A DNA stretch of 64,000 bases, from NCBI GenBank assembly GCA_017642335.1, contig JAGCPF010000035.1, positions 186,001 through 250,000 of the forward strand. The letters run 5' to 3'. Made by a program: the position numbers and the translations under genes. Positions 1 to 7,662 of the stretch are shown piece after piece (position 1 is the first letter of the stretch; the number at the start of each line of letters is the position of its first letter). The notes below the pieces were generated by a model, which had not been told where the DNA came from, made no database searches, and saw only the letters and a program-made list of their open reading frames with translations. Source of the stretch: Fibrobacter sp. GTDB lineage: Bacteria > Fibrobacterota > Fibrobacteria > Fibrobacterales > Fibrobacteraceae.

Positions 1-293
1 ACGCCAGAGACAATCAGGATAAGCCCTACGATGGCTCCCAGATCGGGCATCTGCTTGAAAAAGAAGATGCCGCTGATGGTGATGAGGGCGATGCCGAGAG
101 CCGACCAGGTGGCATACGCGATGCCGATGGGAATGGTCCGCAGGCAAAGACTCAGCAGGTAGAGCGATGCGACGTAGCAGACGAGCGAAGCGATGGAAGG
201 GACGAGTTTGGTGAACTGCTCCGACATCTTGAGGAGGGTGGTGCCGGCAGCTTCTGCGACAATGGCGAGGATAAGAAATACGTAGTTGAGCAT
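1..293 (-). CDS. SMR-family multidrug efflux protein (partial, 3' end outside window)
   Basis: The reverse strand reads from an ATG at 293 to the window edge, giving about 97 residues with no stop. The translation starts MLNYVFLILAIVAEAAGTTL, so it has the membrane-embedded glutamate (residue 14) followed by GTTLLK, and later the conserved YATWSALGI segment. These are hallmarks of small multidrug resistance antiporters, about 105-110 residues with four membrane helices working as a dimer. The GTTLLKMSE context is closer to EmrE/Qac than to the Gdx/SugE guanidinium exporters. That subtype call is inference. An AT-rich TATATTATT element lies just upstream of the start. Only the last few residues are missing. 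Confidence 0.9.
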   Translation of the reverse strand, partial: MLNYVFLILAIVAEAAGTTLLKMSEQFTKLVPSIASLVCYVASLYLLSLCLRTIPIGIAYATWSALGIALITISGIFFFKQMPDLGAIVGLILIVSG

Positions 294-321
294 GGGAATA
301 ATATACAAATTAATTTTCAAA

Positions 322-365
322 AGACTCTATTCCCATAGACGATAAAATCGATTGGAATAGAATCT
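322..365 (-). terminator. Stem-loop after the FISUMP lipoprotein gene
   Basis: Inverted repeat 322-333 / 354-365, 12 bp with one mismatch. On the minus strand it is followed by TTTTG. It lies just past the stop of the minus-strand gene ending at 397 and before the SMR gene. Confidence 0.5.
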
Positions 366-396
366 GATAAGGCGAAGAGAAAGAGACCTCTTTGCG

Positions 397-2073
397 TTAT
401 TCGGGGGACTCTTCCTTGGCGGGGTCTTTTGATGTCGGGCTGGAAACTGTGGGTACGGTCTGCTTGTTGACGCAACGGATAGCCTTGGTTGCGCTGCCAG
501 ACCTGAAGGATGTCGTGCAGGAGTCCACGGCGCAGGATACCGCAAAGCCTAAGTAGTAGCCGCTGCTAACGAAGAATTCCGATACTGTGTCTGCGGGGAA
601 AGACATTTTTTTGGATCTGACCGCCGCCGTAAATTCTTCCCATGTCGGTAATCTCCAACCTTTAGGGCAGGCGTCCAGCGATTGCTTGTATGTGAACAAG
701 TCGGAACCTTGATAGGATAGATTTTCCGCCATCCAGACAAGGGAGTCAACTTCGATAGTGAATGGAATGGCGTCGATTTTCAAAAATTGATTCTGGATAC
801 AACGCACCGAGATGTAACCATAATAGGCATTTTCGTCATAGATTACTTCGTCTTTATCGAAAGCTAGCTTGATTCCGGCACTTTGGTTTGGGGCCGTCGT
901 GAAAAAGCGAGTGTCATCGCCGATGTAGCAACCGCTTTCCCAGCAGCTGCCTGCGGGGAGCGCCGAAAAGCCAAAACGGTCTGTTCCCTTTGTAGCGCCG
1001 ATACGTGTCGAATCTTCGTCACCTATGGATGAGGCCCCTTCTACTTTAATGAGGACGGTGTCGCCCCGAGAATACCAGTCTGTTGTTGCTTTGAGGCTGA
1101 CCCCGATCGGTTCGCCTCCATTATTTGTTGCCACGTAATCAAATAGTTCTGCCCAATCCAGGGAGTCGGGGAGACGCCAGCCGTCCGGACAAACATCTGC
1201 CAGGGAGGAACGGTACAGCAGGCCTTGTTGGAATATATAGAGTCGGCCGTATTTTTCGCAGTTCGCCGATTCTTCCATCGGGCACACGCCGTTGTGGTCG
1301 TCATAATTCAGATTCTCGGCGAACCATACTTGGTTCCCGATTTTTACGGTCTTGTAGACCTTTCCGTCACGGGGGTCTGCTATCGTGCCTTTGGTTGACG
1401 TTTCTGTGGTGTCGGCAGAACTTTCTGGCTTTTCTTCTTCCTGGCTGCTGCTGGATAGATTCTTCTCTTCCGAGGAACTGCTGGAGCTGTCGCTGGTTGC
1501 CTTATCGGATGAACTTGAAGACGATTCTTCCGTTGCTTCTTCTATTATTTTATTTGTAGAATCGATTTTTTGCCACTTTTCTCCGTCGCAATAAAGAGCC
1601 ACGCTGTCTTCGACGACGAATGCGGACTTGTCTTTTTGTTTTTTCGTGCAATCGGGCAGGCTGTCGTTCGTCGCATAGGCGGTTCCCAGGTCTTGCCAAG
1701 CCGCGTCATTGCAAATGTGTGCATCGGTCTCGGTTATGGCCAGATTGCCTTGACGGTTTTTGGTGCAATTCGGCATCTCGTCTTCGGACTTGTATTCCGG
1801 AATCTTTTTGGGGTCATCTTCTTTTTCGACGGAATCGACAATGTCGTGGTCAAATTCCCAATGGCCGTTGCTGCAAATGTAAGCCTTCTTTTCTTCCTTG
1901 ATTTCAGCAGTGACGCCATTTATGGTTTTGCTGCAGTCGGGCAAATTATCGAGGGATTCTGCTTGTAACGTATCGATTGAATTGGACGTATTGATGACTA
2001 TGGTATCGCCGCCGCAAGCTATGAATCCGAATGCGGTAAAAGCCATGGTCAACGGGTATAGTTTAATTCGCAT
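397..2073 (-). CDS. FISUMP-domain lipoprotein with two FISUMP modules
   Basis: A lipoprotein of about 558 residues: a short signal peptide ends in the lipobox FIAC. Residues about 40-175 hold three C-rich repeats of about 45 residues with the pattern LPDCTK...C...W. A serine-rich linker (runs of five or six S) follows, then two copies of the Fibrobacter major paralogous (FISUMP, TIGR02145) domain. The first opens with DPRDGKVYKTVKIGNQVWFAE and contains CPDGWRLP; the second contains WMAENLSY and CPKGWRLP and ends in IRCVNKQ. The domain's function is unknown; it is presumably surface-exposed. The start at 2073 is preferred because AGAGG lies 9 bases upstream; ATGs at 2079 and 2100 are alternatives. 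It is transcribed divergently from the TfoX-like gene. Confidence 0.88.
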   Translation of the reverse strand: MRIKLYPLTMAFTAFGFIACGGDTIVINTSNSIDTLQAESLDNLPDCSKTINGVTAEIKEEKKAYICSNGHWEFDHDIVDSVEKEDDPKKIPEYKSEDEMPNCTKNRQGNLAITETDAHICNDAAWQDLGTAYATNDSLPDCTKKQKDKSAFVVEDSVALYCDGEKWQKIDSTNKIIEEATEESSSSSSDKATSDSSSSSSEEKNLSSSSQEEEKPESSADTTETSTKGTIADPRDGKVYKTVKIGNQVWFAENLNYDDHNGVCPMEESANCEKYGRLYIFQQGLLYRSSLADVCPDGWRLPDSLDWAELFDYVATNNGGEPIGVSLKATTDWYSRGDTVLIKVEGASSIGDEDSTRIGATKGTDRFGFSALPAGSCWESGCYIGDDTRFFTTAPNQSAGIKLAFDKDEVIYDENAYYGYISVRCIQNQFLKIDAIPFTIEVDSLVWMAENLSYQGSDLFTYKQSLDACPKGWRLPTWEEFTAAVRSKKMSFPADTVSEFFVSSGYYLGFAVSCAVDSCTTSFRSGSATKAIRCVNKQTVPTVSSPTSKDPAKEESPE

Positions 2074-2193
2074 TTTCATTTTCCTCTTTGAATAACCCAT
2101 AGTGGATTAGCCTTTGCGCGTGCGCAGCAAAAATGTCGTTGTTAGATGTAAAAAAATGGGATACTTCGTCAAGAGTGCTAAAAACGACTCCGC

Positions 2194-2223
2194 TTTGCAA
2201 AATGGCAGAAAATGTATATTTTG
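2194..2223 (+). promoter_or_regulatory. TATATTTTG promoter of the TfoX-like gene
   Basis: TATATTTTG at 2215-2223 with TTTG at 2194-2197 resembles the Bacteroidota TTTG / TAnnTTTG promoter. It ends 20 bases before the ATG at 2244. Confidence 0.45.
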
Positions 2224-2243
2224 ACGAAAAAAGGGAATTGTCT

Positions 2244-2561
2244 ATGCCGAGTTCTGAAAAATTTCGTGACCATGTCTTGCTGCAGTTCAAGGGAGAACTG
2301 CGTGTGACCACCCGCAAGATGATGGGCGAGTACATTCTGTATGCCGACGGGAAAATCTTCGGCGGGATTTACGATGACCGCCTGCTGGTAAAGCCCGTGG
2401 CTGCGGCTTTGGCAATGTTGCCGGGTGCAAAGAAGCAGTTGCCCTACGAAGGGGCGAAGCCCATGCTCCGTGTGACCAACGAGCAGATAGAAGACAACGA
2501 TCTGCTGGTGCGCCTACTCGACGCCATGCTCCCCGAACTGCCTGCTCCGAAGAAGAAATAA
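2244..2561 (+). CDS. TfoX N-terminal-domain protein
   Basis: A protein of 105 residues with the TfoX/Sxy N-terminal fold pattern: VTTRKMMGEYILYADGKIFG, then DDRLLVKP and AKPMLRV. TfoX in gamma-proteobacteria is a competence regulator, but stand-alone N-terminal domains in other phyla have no proven role, so no competence function is claimed. I start it at 2244 rather than at the upstream in-frame codon at 2133. AAGGGA lies about 7 bases before 2244, a TATATTTTG promoter element lies inside the longer version, and family members begin close to this point. Confidence 0.82.
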   Translation: MPSSEKFRDHVLLQFKGELRVTTRKMMGEYILYADGKIFGGIYDDRLLVKPVAAALAMLPGAKKQLPYEGAKPMLRVTNEQIEDNDLLVRLLDAMLPELPAPKKK

Positions 2562-2694
2562 ACGGCCGCTTGCCATTCTCGGTTTGATTGGGGGAACCCT
2601 TCAGATGCAAAGTTGCCTGTTTTTTTCGATAAAAGTCGAGAATTGGCAGATGAAATGAATTTGTTCTTTCCTGAAAAAGATTATCTTATAGAGA

Positions 2695-3885
2695 ATGAGA
2701 TTTCTTGTTGGAATAATTCTTTTCTTGAATGTATGGCTTTTTGCCGATACAGAAAATTATTATTTCGGAGAAACTATATTCCAGTTCAAAGCGTACAGGA
2801 ATGCTTTACTTGGATCATTAAAAAATCAGAGAAATGATGATGTTATTTCGATGGTCCGTTATATAAAAGAACGTGCTCCAGATGAATTTGCAATTGATAA
2901 TCTGGAACTGATCCAAATCTACTTGTTGGTGGAACGTTACGACTTGGCTGTTGACTTGTTGCTTGGGGAGTACGAAAAGGTTGGACGTTCGGTAAAATAT
3001 TCTTTTGTTAGGGATTCCCTGTTGGATTATCTTGATGCAAATATGAATTTGACCGATTCTAATGTAGTGAAGGCAAAACTTGAAGAAATGATTTTGTCTA
3101 GCGACGATGAGGAACAAAAGAATTTATGTGAAATCTTGCTGAAGTTGACTGCTTTTTATAAAATAGAAAATAAATTCGAGGTAATGCATTATAGTACATG
3201 GAGCCACGAAAAACAAGATTTTGTTTATAAGTTGGCAGACAAGTATTTGGGAGACTCTGTGACTTTTGTGTCTTTTGGCCAATCCACTATTTTTCACAAT
3301 CGCGTATATAGTAAATTTTATTATAGAAGTGGAATGGATCCTGAATGTCTAAGGAAAGTGATTCTATCGCTAGAAGAATTTGAGCAGAAATTCCCGAATT
3401 CGGAACGGTTGCCGTTGATAAAGAGTATACGAAATCGATTTGAAGAAACATTAAAAGATTACTTAGAGTTCTTGAATTATTACACGAGAAAATTATATAC
3501 GGGTGGCATTGGAGTCGAGGGATGGTTGACGATTGGAGGCTGGGAACTTGGAATACCGATTCAAATTTGGCGGTTCCTGTTTGTTCCGACTATAGATTTT
3601 GATGAAAGTTTTGTTGCCGGATGGGTATTTATTTTCGGGTTTGACCTGTTTGAATTAAAGCGTTTGAAGATAGTCCCATTTGTTGGTTTGTGGGACCCTT
3701 ATGTGGCAGGAATGCAGATTGAATTTCGTCCTTGGCTTGAAAAGTATACAGATCCCGAACTTGGTGCAGCGGCATATTTATCGCTAAAAGCGAAATATAT
3801 GCTGAAATATGGAGAGCTGGCAGAAACGGGTAAAAAAGATATTGCTCATACGTTTTATGTCGGTCTAGGATTTCATTTTTGGTAA
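2695..3885 (+). CDS. Hypothetical secreted or outer-membrane protein
   Basis: A protein of 396 residues that I do not recognise. A hydrophobic N-terminal segment (MRFLVGIILFLNVWLFA) looks like a signal peptide. The first half (residues about 25-230) is helical and resembles TPR-like repeats (NLELIQIYLLVERYDLAVDLL). The last 120 residues alternate aromatic and glycine-rich stretches (GGIGVEGWLTIGGWELGIPI) and end in FYVGLGFHFW, with a terminal aromatic as in outer-membrane beta-barrels. The gene is clearly more AT-rich than its moxR neighbour, which hints at a different origin. No convincing Shine-Dalgarno site is visible. Confidence 0.6.
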   Translation: MRFLVGIILFLNVWLFADTENYYFGETIFQFKAYRNALLGSLKNQRNDDVISMVRYIKERAPDEFAIDNLELIQIYLLVERYDLAVDLLLGEYEKVGRSVKYSFVRDSLLDYLDANMNLTDSNVVKAKLEEMILSSDDEEQKNLCEILLKLTAFYKIENKFEVMHYSTWSHEKQDFVYKLADKYLGDSVTFVSFGQSTIFHNRVYSKFYYRSGMDPECLRKVILSLEEFEQKFPNSERLPLIKSIRNRFEETLKDYLEFLNYYTRKLYTGGIGVEGWLTIGGWELGIPIQIWRFLFVPTIDFDESFVAGWVFIFGFDLFELKRLKIVPFVGLWDPYVAGMQIEFRPWLEKYTDPELGAAAYLSLKAKYMLKYGELAETGKKDIAHTFYVGLGFHFW

Positions 3886-4033
3886 CTTGCGGATTTTTGC
3901 CCCGTAAATCCTGAGATTTTTTTCGATAGAAGAAGCCTTGTTGCGCAATAAATGCATCATAAAAGGGGTGAATTTGCTTTTTTCGAGGCAATTTTTGTAT
4001 TTTAATGTCCGTAAAAATTTTTGAGGTACACTA

Positions 4034-5017
<984 letters not shown>

Positions 5018-5087
5018 TCGCGGGCTGAGTGCGTCGCGGGCATCTCTAACCGACATTGTCGTCCCGCACTCGTTGCGGAATCTCCAC

Positions 5088-5723
5088 TTATACAAGCCGG
5101 GCCTTGAGCTCGGCTTTCACTTTTTTGAGGTCGCTGCAAGTGAGAATAGGAATGAGGCTGTTGATTTCTTCGACGCTCTTGTCCCACCACCTGAATTTGA
5201 GCATGAGGTCGATGAGTTCGTCGTCGAATCGCTTGCGGATGAGTTTGGCGGGGTTCCCTGCCACGATGGTGTAGGGCTCCACGTCGCTTGCTACGACGGA
5301 GTTTGCCCCGATGATGGCTCCGTCGCCGATGTGCACGCCGGGGAGGATTGTGGCGTCCTGCCCGATCCACACGTCGTTCCCGATGACGGTATCGCCTTTG
5401 AGCGGCATATCTTCGCGGGCGGGCGGTGCCATGTCCCAGCCCTGCAGCGTGTAGAACGGGAAGGTGGAAACCGCATTCATCTGGTGGTTCGCCCCGTTCA
5501 TGACGAATTCCACGCCGGAGGCAATTTGGCAAAACTTGCCGATGATGAGCTTGTCTCCAATGAAGTCGTAATGGTGCGTCACGTGGCTCTCGAAATCCGA
5601 ATCGGCAATGTAGGTGAAATCGCCCACGATTATATTCGCTCTCTTGAGCGTCGGCTTCACGTAGATTTCCTTGTCGTAGCCCGCGATGGGGTGGATTGTA
5701 TTCGGGTCGGGTCTTGTTGTCAT
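5088..5723 (-). CDS. Vat/CatB-type hexapeptide acyltransferase
   Basis: A protein of 211 residues of the left-handed beta-helix xenobiotic acyltransferase group. Hexapeptide repeats are visible (IGNDVWIGQDATILPGVHIG, then GDGAIIGANSVV), as are the family motifs NGANHQM (catalytic His) and AGNPAKLIRKRF. Relatives acetylate streptogramin A or chloramphenicol with acetyl-CoA, but many are of unknown substrate, so resistance is not established. I start at 5723 because the longer in-frame version (to 5777) would overlap the upstream gene on the same strand, and the family begins near residue MTTRPD. Confidence 0.88.
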   Translation of the reverse strand: MTTRPDPNTIHPIAGYDKEIYVKPTLKRANIIVGDFTYIADSDFESHVTHHYDFIGDKLIIGKFCQIASGVEFVMNGANHQMNAVSTFPFYTLQGWDMAPPAREDMPLKGDTVIGNDVWIGQDATILPGVHIGDGAIIGANSVVASDVEPYTIVAGNPAKLIRKRFDDELIDLMLKFRWWDKSVEEINSLIPILTCSDLKKVKAELKARLV

Positions 5724-5746
5724 AGCGGGAAACCTTTTGCTAAACG

Positions 5747-6211
5747 TCACTTGTCTTTTTTGCGGTTTTTCAAGCACGCCTTTTGCTTTTTATGGGCGTG
5801 TTTCTTGAAATCTTTAACCATTTTCCAGAGAACCGAATTTTTTTCGAGACGGGTATATGAATTTGTTATATCTAGGGCATCGGAGAGCGATACGGAGGAA
5901 TCTATTACTCCGCAATGATCAAAGAGCCAGCTGCTGTCGCCGATGTCGTGAGAAGATGAAATTGTAATGACGTCATCGAAACAGCAATGTTCTTCGCCGA
6001 CTTCGCAGGCACAGCCGCAAAGATTTGCCAATTCCGGGATAATGAATTCTCCCTTGGTCCACCGGGCGTACAGGGAATCGTCTATCGCCTGGATTTTCTT
6101 CTGCAGGGAAGGGTCCGACGATATGTCGCACTTTTGCCCATCAAAATGCAGCGCGGGCTCGGCATATATGCAGCATGCCAAAAGAAGGATGGTGATCAAG
6201 AAAGATTTCAT
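5747..6211 (-). CDS. Small secreted cysteine-rich hypothetical protein
   Basis: A protein of 154 residues with an N-terminal signal peptide (MKSFLITILLLACCIYAEPA). A cysteine cluster CGCACEVGEEHCC sits near residue 65-77, and the tail is lysine-rich (KKHAHKKQKACLKNRKKDK). No family recognised. It lies 23 bases upstream of the acetyltransferase gene on the same strand and may be co-transcribed with it. Confidence 0.62.
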   Translation of the reverse strand: MKSFLITILLLACCIYAEPALHFDGQKCDISSDPSLQKKIQAIDDSLYARWTKGEFIIPELANLCGCACEVGEEHCCFDDVITISSSHDIGDSSWLFDHCGVIDSSVSLSDALDITNSYTRLEKNSVLWKMVKDFKKHAHKKQKACLKNRKKDK

Positions 6212-6246
6212 TTCAAGAAGAATTATAGTTTAATTCTTATGCGATT

Positions 6247-7068
6247 TTATTTGAAGTATGCCTTGATGTATCCTTGTACCTGTTTTGCGGAGAGCGGGGT
6301 GGTGCCGCTTTCGAATGTTGCGATGAGGCTTTTGCCGAGGGTGTATCCGCTTGCGGCGTAATGCGCGATTTTCTGGATGGCGTTTTCGGTGTAGTCGGGG
6401 TCGCCCATCAGTCCGAAGTGCTCCCAGATAATTTCTTTGCGGGTACGAATGTCAAGGCAGGTGAAGTCGGGGTAGAGCGTGCCCCAGCCCTTGACGCTCG
6501 TGGGATGTTCGTAGCGGTAAGGAACGCTCGCGCGGTCGAGGGCGTCTGCGATGATAATCTCGGATTTTGAGCGGACGCGGACACCGCTTGCGGTGTAGTG
6601 CTCGGGCGCGTTGATTTCGAACGGCTTGCCGGTGTAGGGGATGTGCCGCCATCGGGCAATGAAATCCTCGTCGGGTTCGCGGACGGGCGCCACGAGCACG
6701 CGGCGGCCAGGATGCAGTTCGGTGAAGGCCTTGTTGAGTTCCTCCGGGTGGAATGCCGCGAGGAAGTTGTCGATGGTCGCGATGTCCCTTTTGAGGATGG
6801 CCGCCGCTGCCGCGTTGTAGTCCCGCTGGGCAATCGCGGACGCTTTGCGAATTTGCGCTCTTGGTAAGAATCTCCCGTTGGGTTTGTCATTTTCGCTTAC
6901 GATGTAGTATTGAAGCGAATTGTGGTTCCGGATGATGCGTAATTTTTCTTTTTTACTCTTGGTTGCTTTGGGAATATTGGTCAATAGTGTTTGAATCTCA
7001 AGACGACGACTTTGTGCTTCTCGGACAAGAGCATCTTGCGTTTGATTGGAATTTAAGAATGATTCCAT
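6247..7068 (-). CDS. PD-(D/E)XK nuclease-like protein of unknown role
   Basis: A protein of 273 residues. The N-terminal third is charged and helical. The C-terminal half carries a restriction-endonuclease-like signature: VRSKSEIIIADAL (acidic residue in a helix), LYPDFTCLD (catalytic-type Asp after a strand) and IIWEHFG (E-x-H in place of the usual E-x-K), then YTLGKSLIATFE. I recall similar proteins in gut Firmicutes with no assigned function; nuclease activity is inference. I start at 7068 because AGGAA lies 6 bases upstream; an ATG at 7083 is the alternative. A strong stem-loop plus T7 lies 28 bases before the start, and the palindrome array lies beyond it. Confidence 0.72.
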   Translation of the reverse strand: MESFLNSNQTQDALVREAQSRRLEIQTLLTNIPKATKSKKEKLRIIRNHNSLQYYIVSENDKPNGRFLPRAQIRKASAIAQRDYNAAAAAILKRDIATIDNFLAAFHPEELNKAFTELHPGRRVLVAPVREPDEDFIARWRHIPYTGKPFEINAPEHYTASGVRVRSKSEIIIADALDRASVPYRYEHPTSVKGWGTLYPDFTCLDIRTRKEIIWEHFGLMGDPDYTENAIQKIAHYAASGYTLGKSLIATFESGTTPLSAKQVQGYIKAYFK

Positions 7069-7095
7069 GATTGTTCCTGGCATTCACGTTGAAAT

Positions 7096-7136
7096 AAAAA
7101 AAGCGTTGATACTGCCTTTGGGCTATGTATCAACGC
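7096..7136 (-). terminator. Strong terminator-like hairpin upstream of the nuclease-like gene
   Basis: Perfect 10-bp inverted repeat GCGTTGATAC (7103-7112) / GTATCAACGC (7127-7136). On the minus strand it is followed by seven T (7102-7096). It could end a minus-strand transcript running through the array, or attenuate the nuclease-like gene. Confidence 0.6.
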
Positions 7137-7244
7137 GAATGTGTTTTTAATATATGAAATTGCGGCTTTGAAAGCAAATATTTTGTGTGAATGATGATGC
7201 TTGGACGTCTTTTGACCCCTTGTACGTTATTTTTTGGGGATGCC

Positions 7245-7537
7245 TTACATACTAATTTTCAATTTATGTGTGGCTTAGTATGTAATTTATGCAACGTTGC
7301 TCCTGTTGTAGGCCTCATTTGGAGGCGTGTTACATACTAAATCCTAGAAGCGTTCGCTTTAATATGTAATTTTTGTAGTTTGTGTGTTAATTTATCTGTA
7401 TTTTTGAGAAAATTTACATACTAAATGCAGAAAAATGCATAAAAAATATGTAAGGTTGACAAAATGGTAGTAGGAAAAACAACACGATGGACGCTTTTTA
7501 CATATTAAATCGTATAAAACAGCAGTTCAGTATGTAA
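7245..7537. repeat. Regular array of four palindromic units, 84-85 bp period
   Basis: Four units at 7245-7285, 7330-7369, 7414-7453 and 7498-7537 are 41, 40, 40 and 40 bp long, with exactly 44 bp between consecutive units. Each begins TTACATAYTAA and ends in its inverted copy (TTAGTATGTAA, TTAATATGTAA, AAAATATGTAA, TTCAGTATGTAA). The 18-19 bp centres and the 44-bp spacers are unrelated to each other. The spacing and arms are therefore conserved but the rest is not, unlike a fresh tandem duplication. Each unit can fold as a hairpin. No coding potential is seen across 7069-7662. Function unknown. Confidence 0.85.
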
Positions 7538-7546
7538 GAAATGCCT

Positions 7547-7578
7547 AGGGAGTATTTGAAAAGAAAAAAGAACTCCCT
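7547..7578. repeat. Stem-loop at the distal end of the palindrome array
   Basis: AGGGAGT (7547-7553) and ACTCCCT (7572-7578) form a perfect 7-bp inverted repeat around an A-rich 18-base loop, ten bases past the last array unit. Function unclear. Confidence 0.4.
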
Positions 7579-7662
7579 AAAAAGTAAAAAGAGGGTGCTT
7601 AAGACTAAAAAAACAGTTCAAAATGCCCTTTGTCGGTGGGAATCCTTTCTATTTTGACGTCC

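Noticed and set aside
2613..2837. 74-codon open frame in another phase over the start of the 2695 gene
   Set aside because: The 2695 frame has a signal peptide and runs for 396 codons; the short frame has neither.
7245..7537. CRISPR array
   Set aside because: CRISPR repeats are near-identical and spacers vary; here only the 8-11 bp arms are conserved and the unit centres vary. No cas genes are present.
7245..7537. Integron attC sites
   Set aside because: The core sites do not match GTTRRRY/RYYYAAC, there are no cassette genes between units, and no integrase is nearby.
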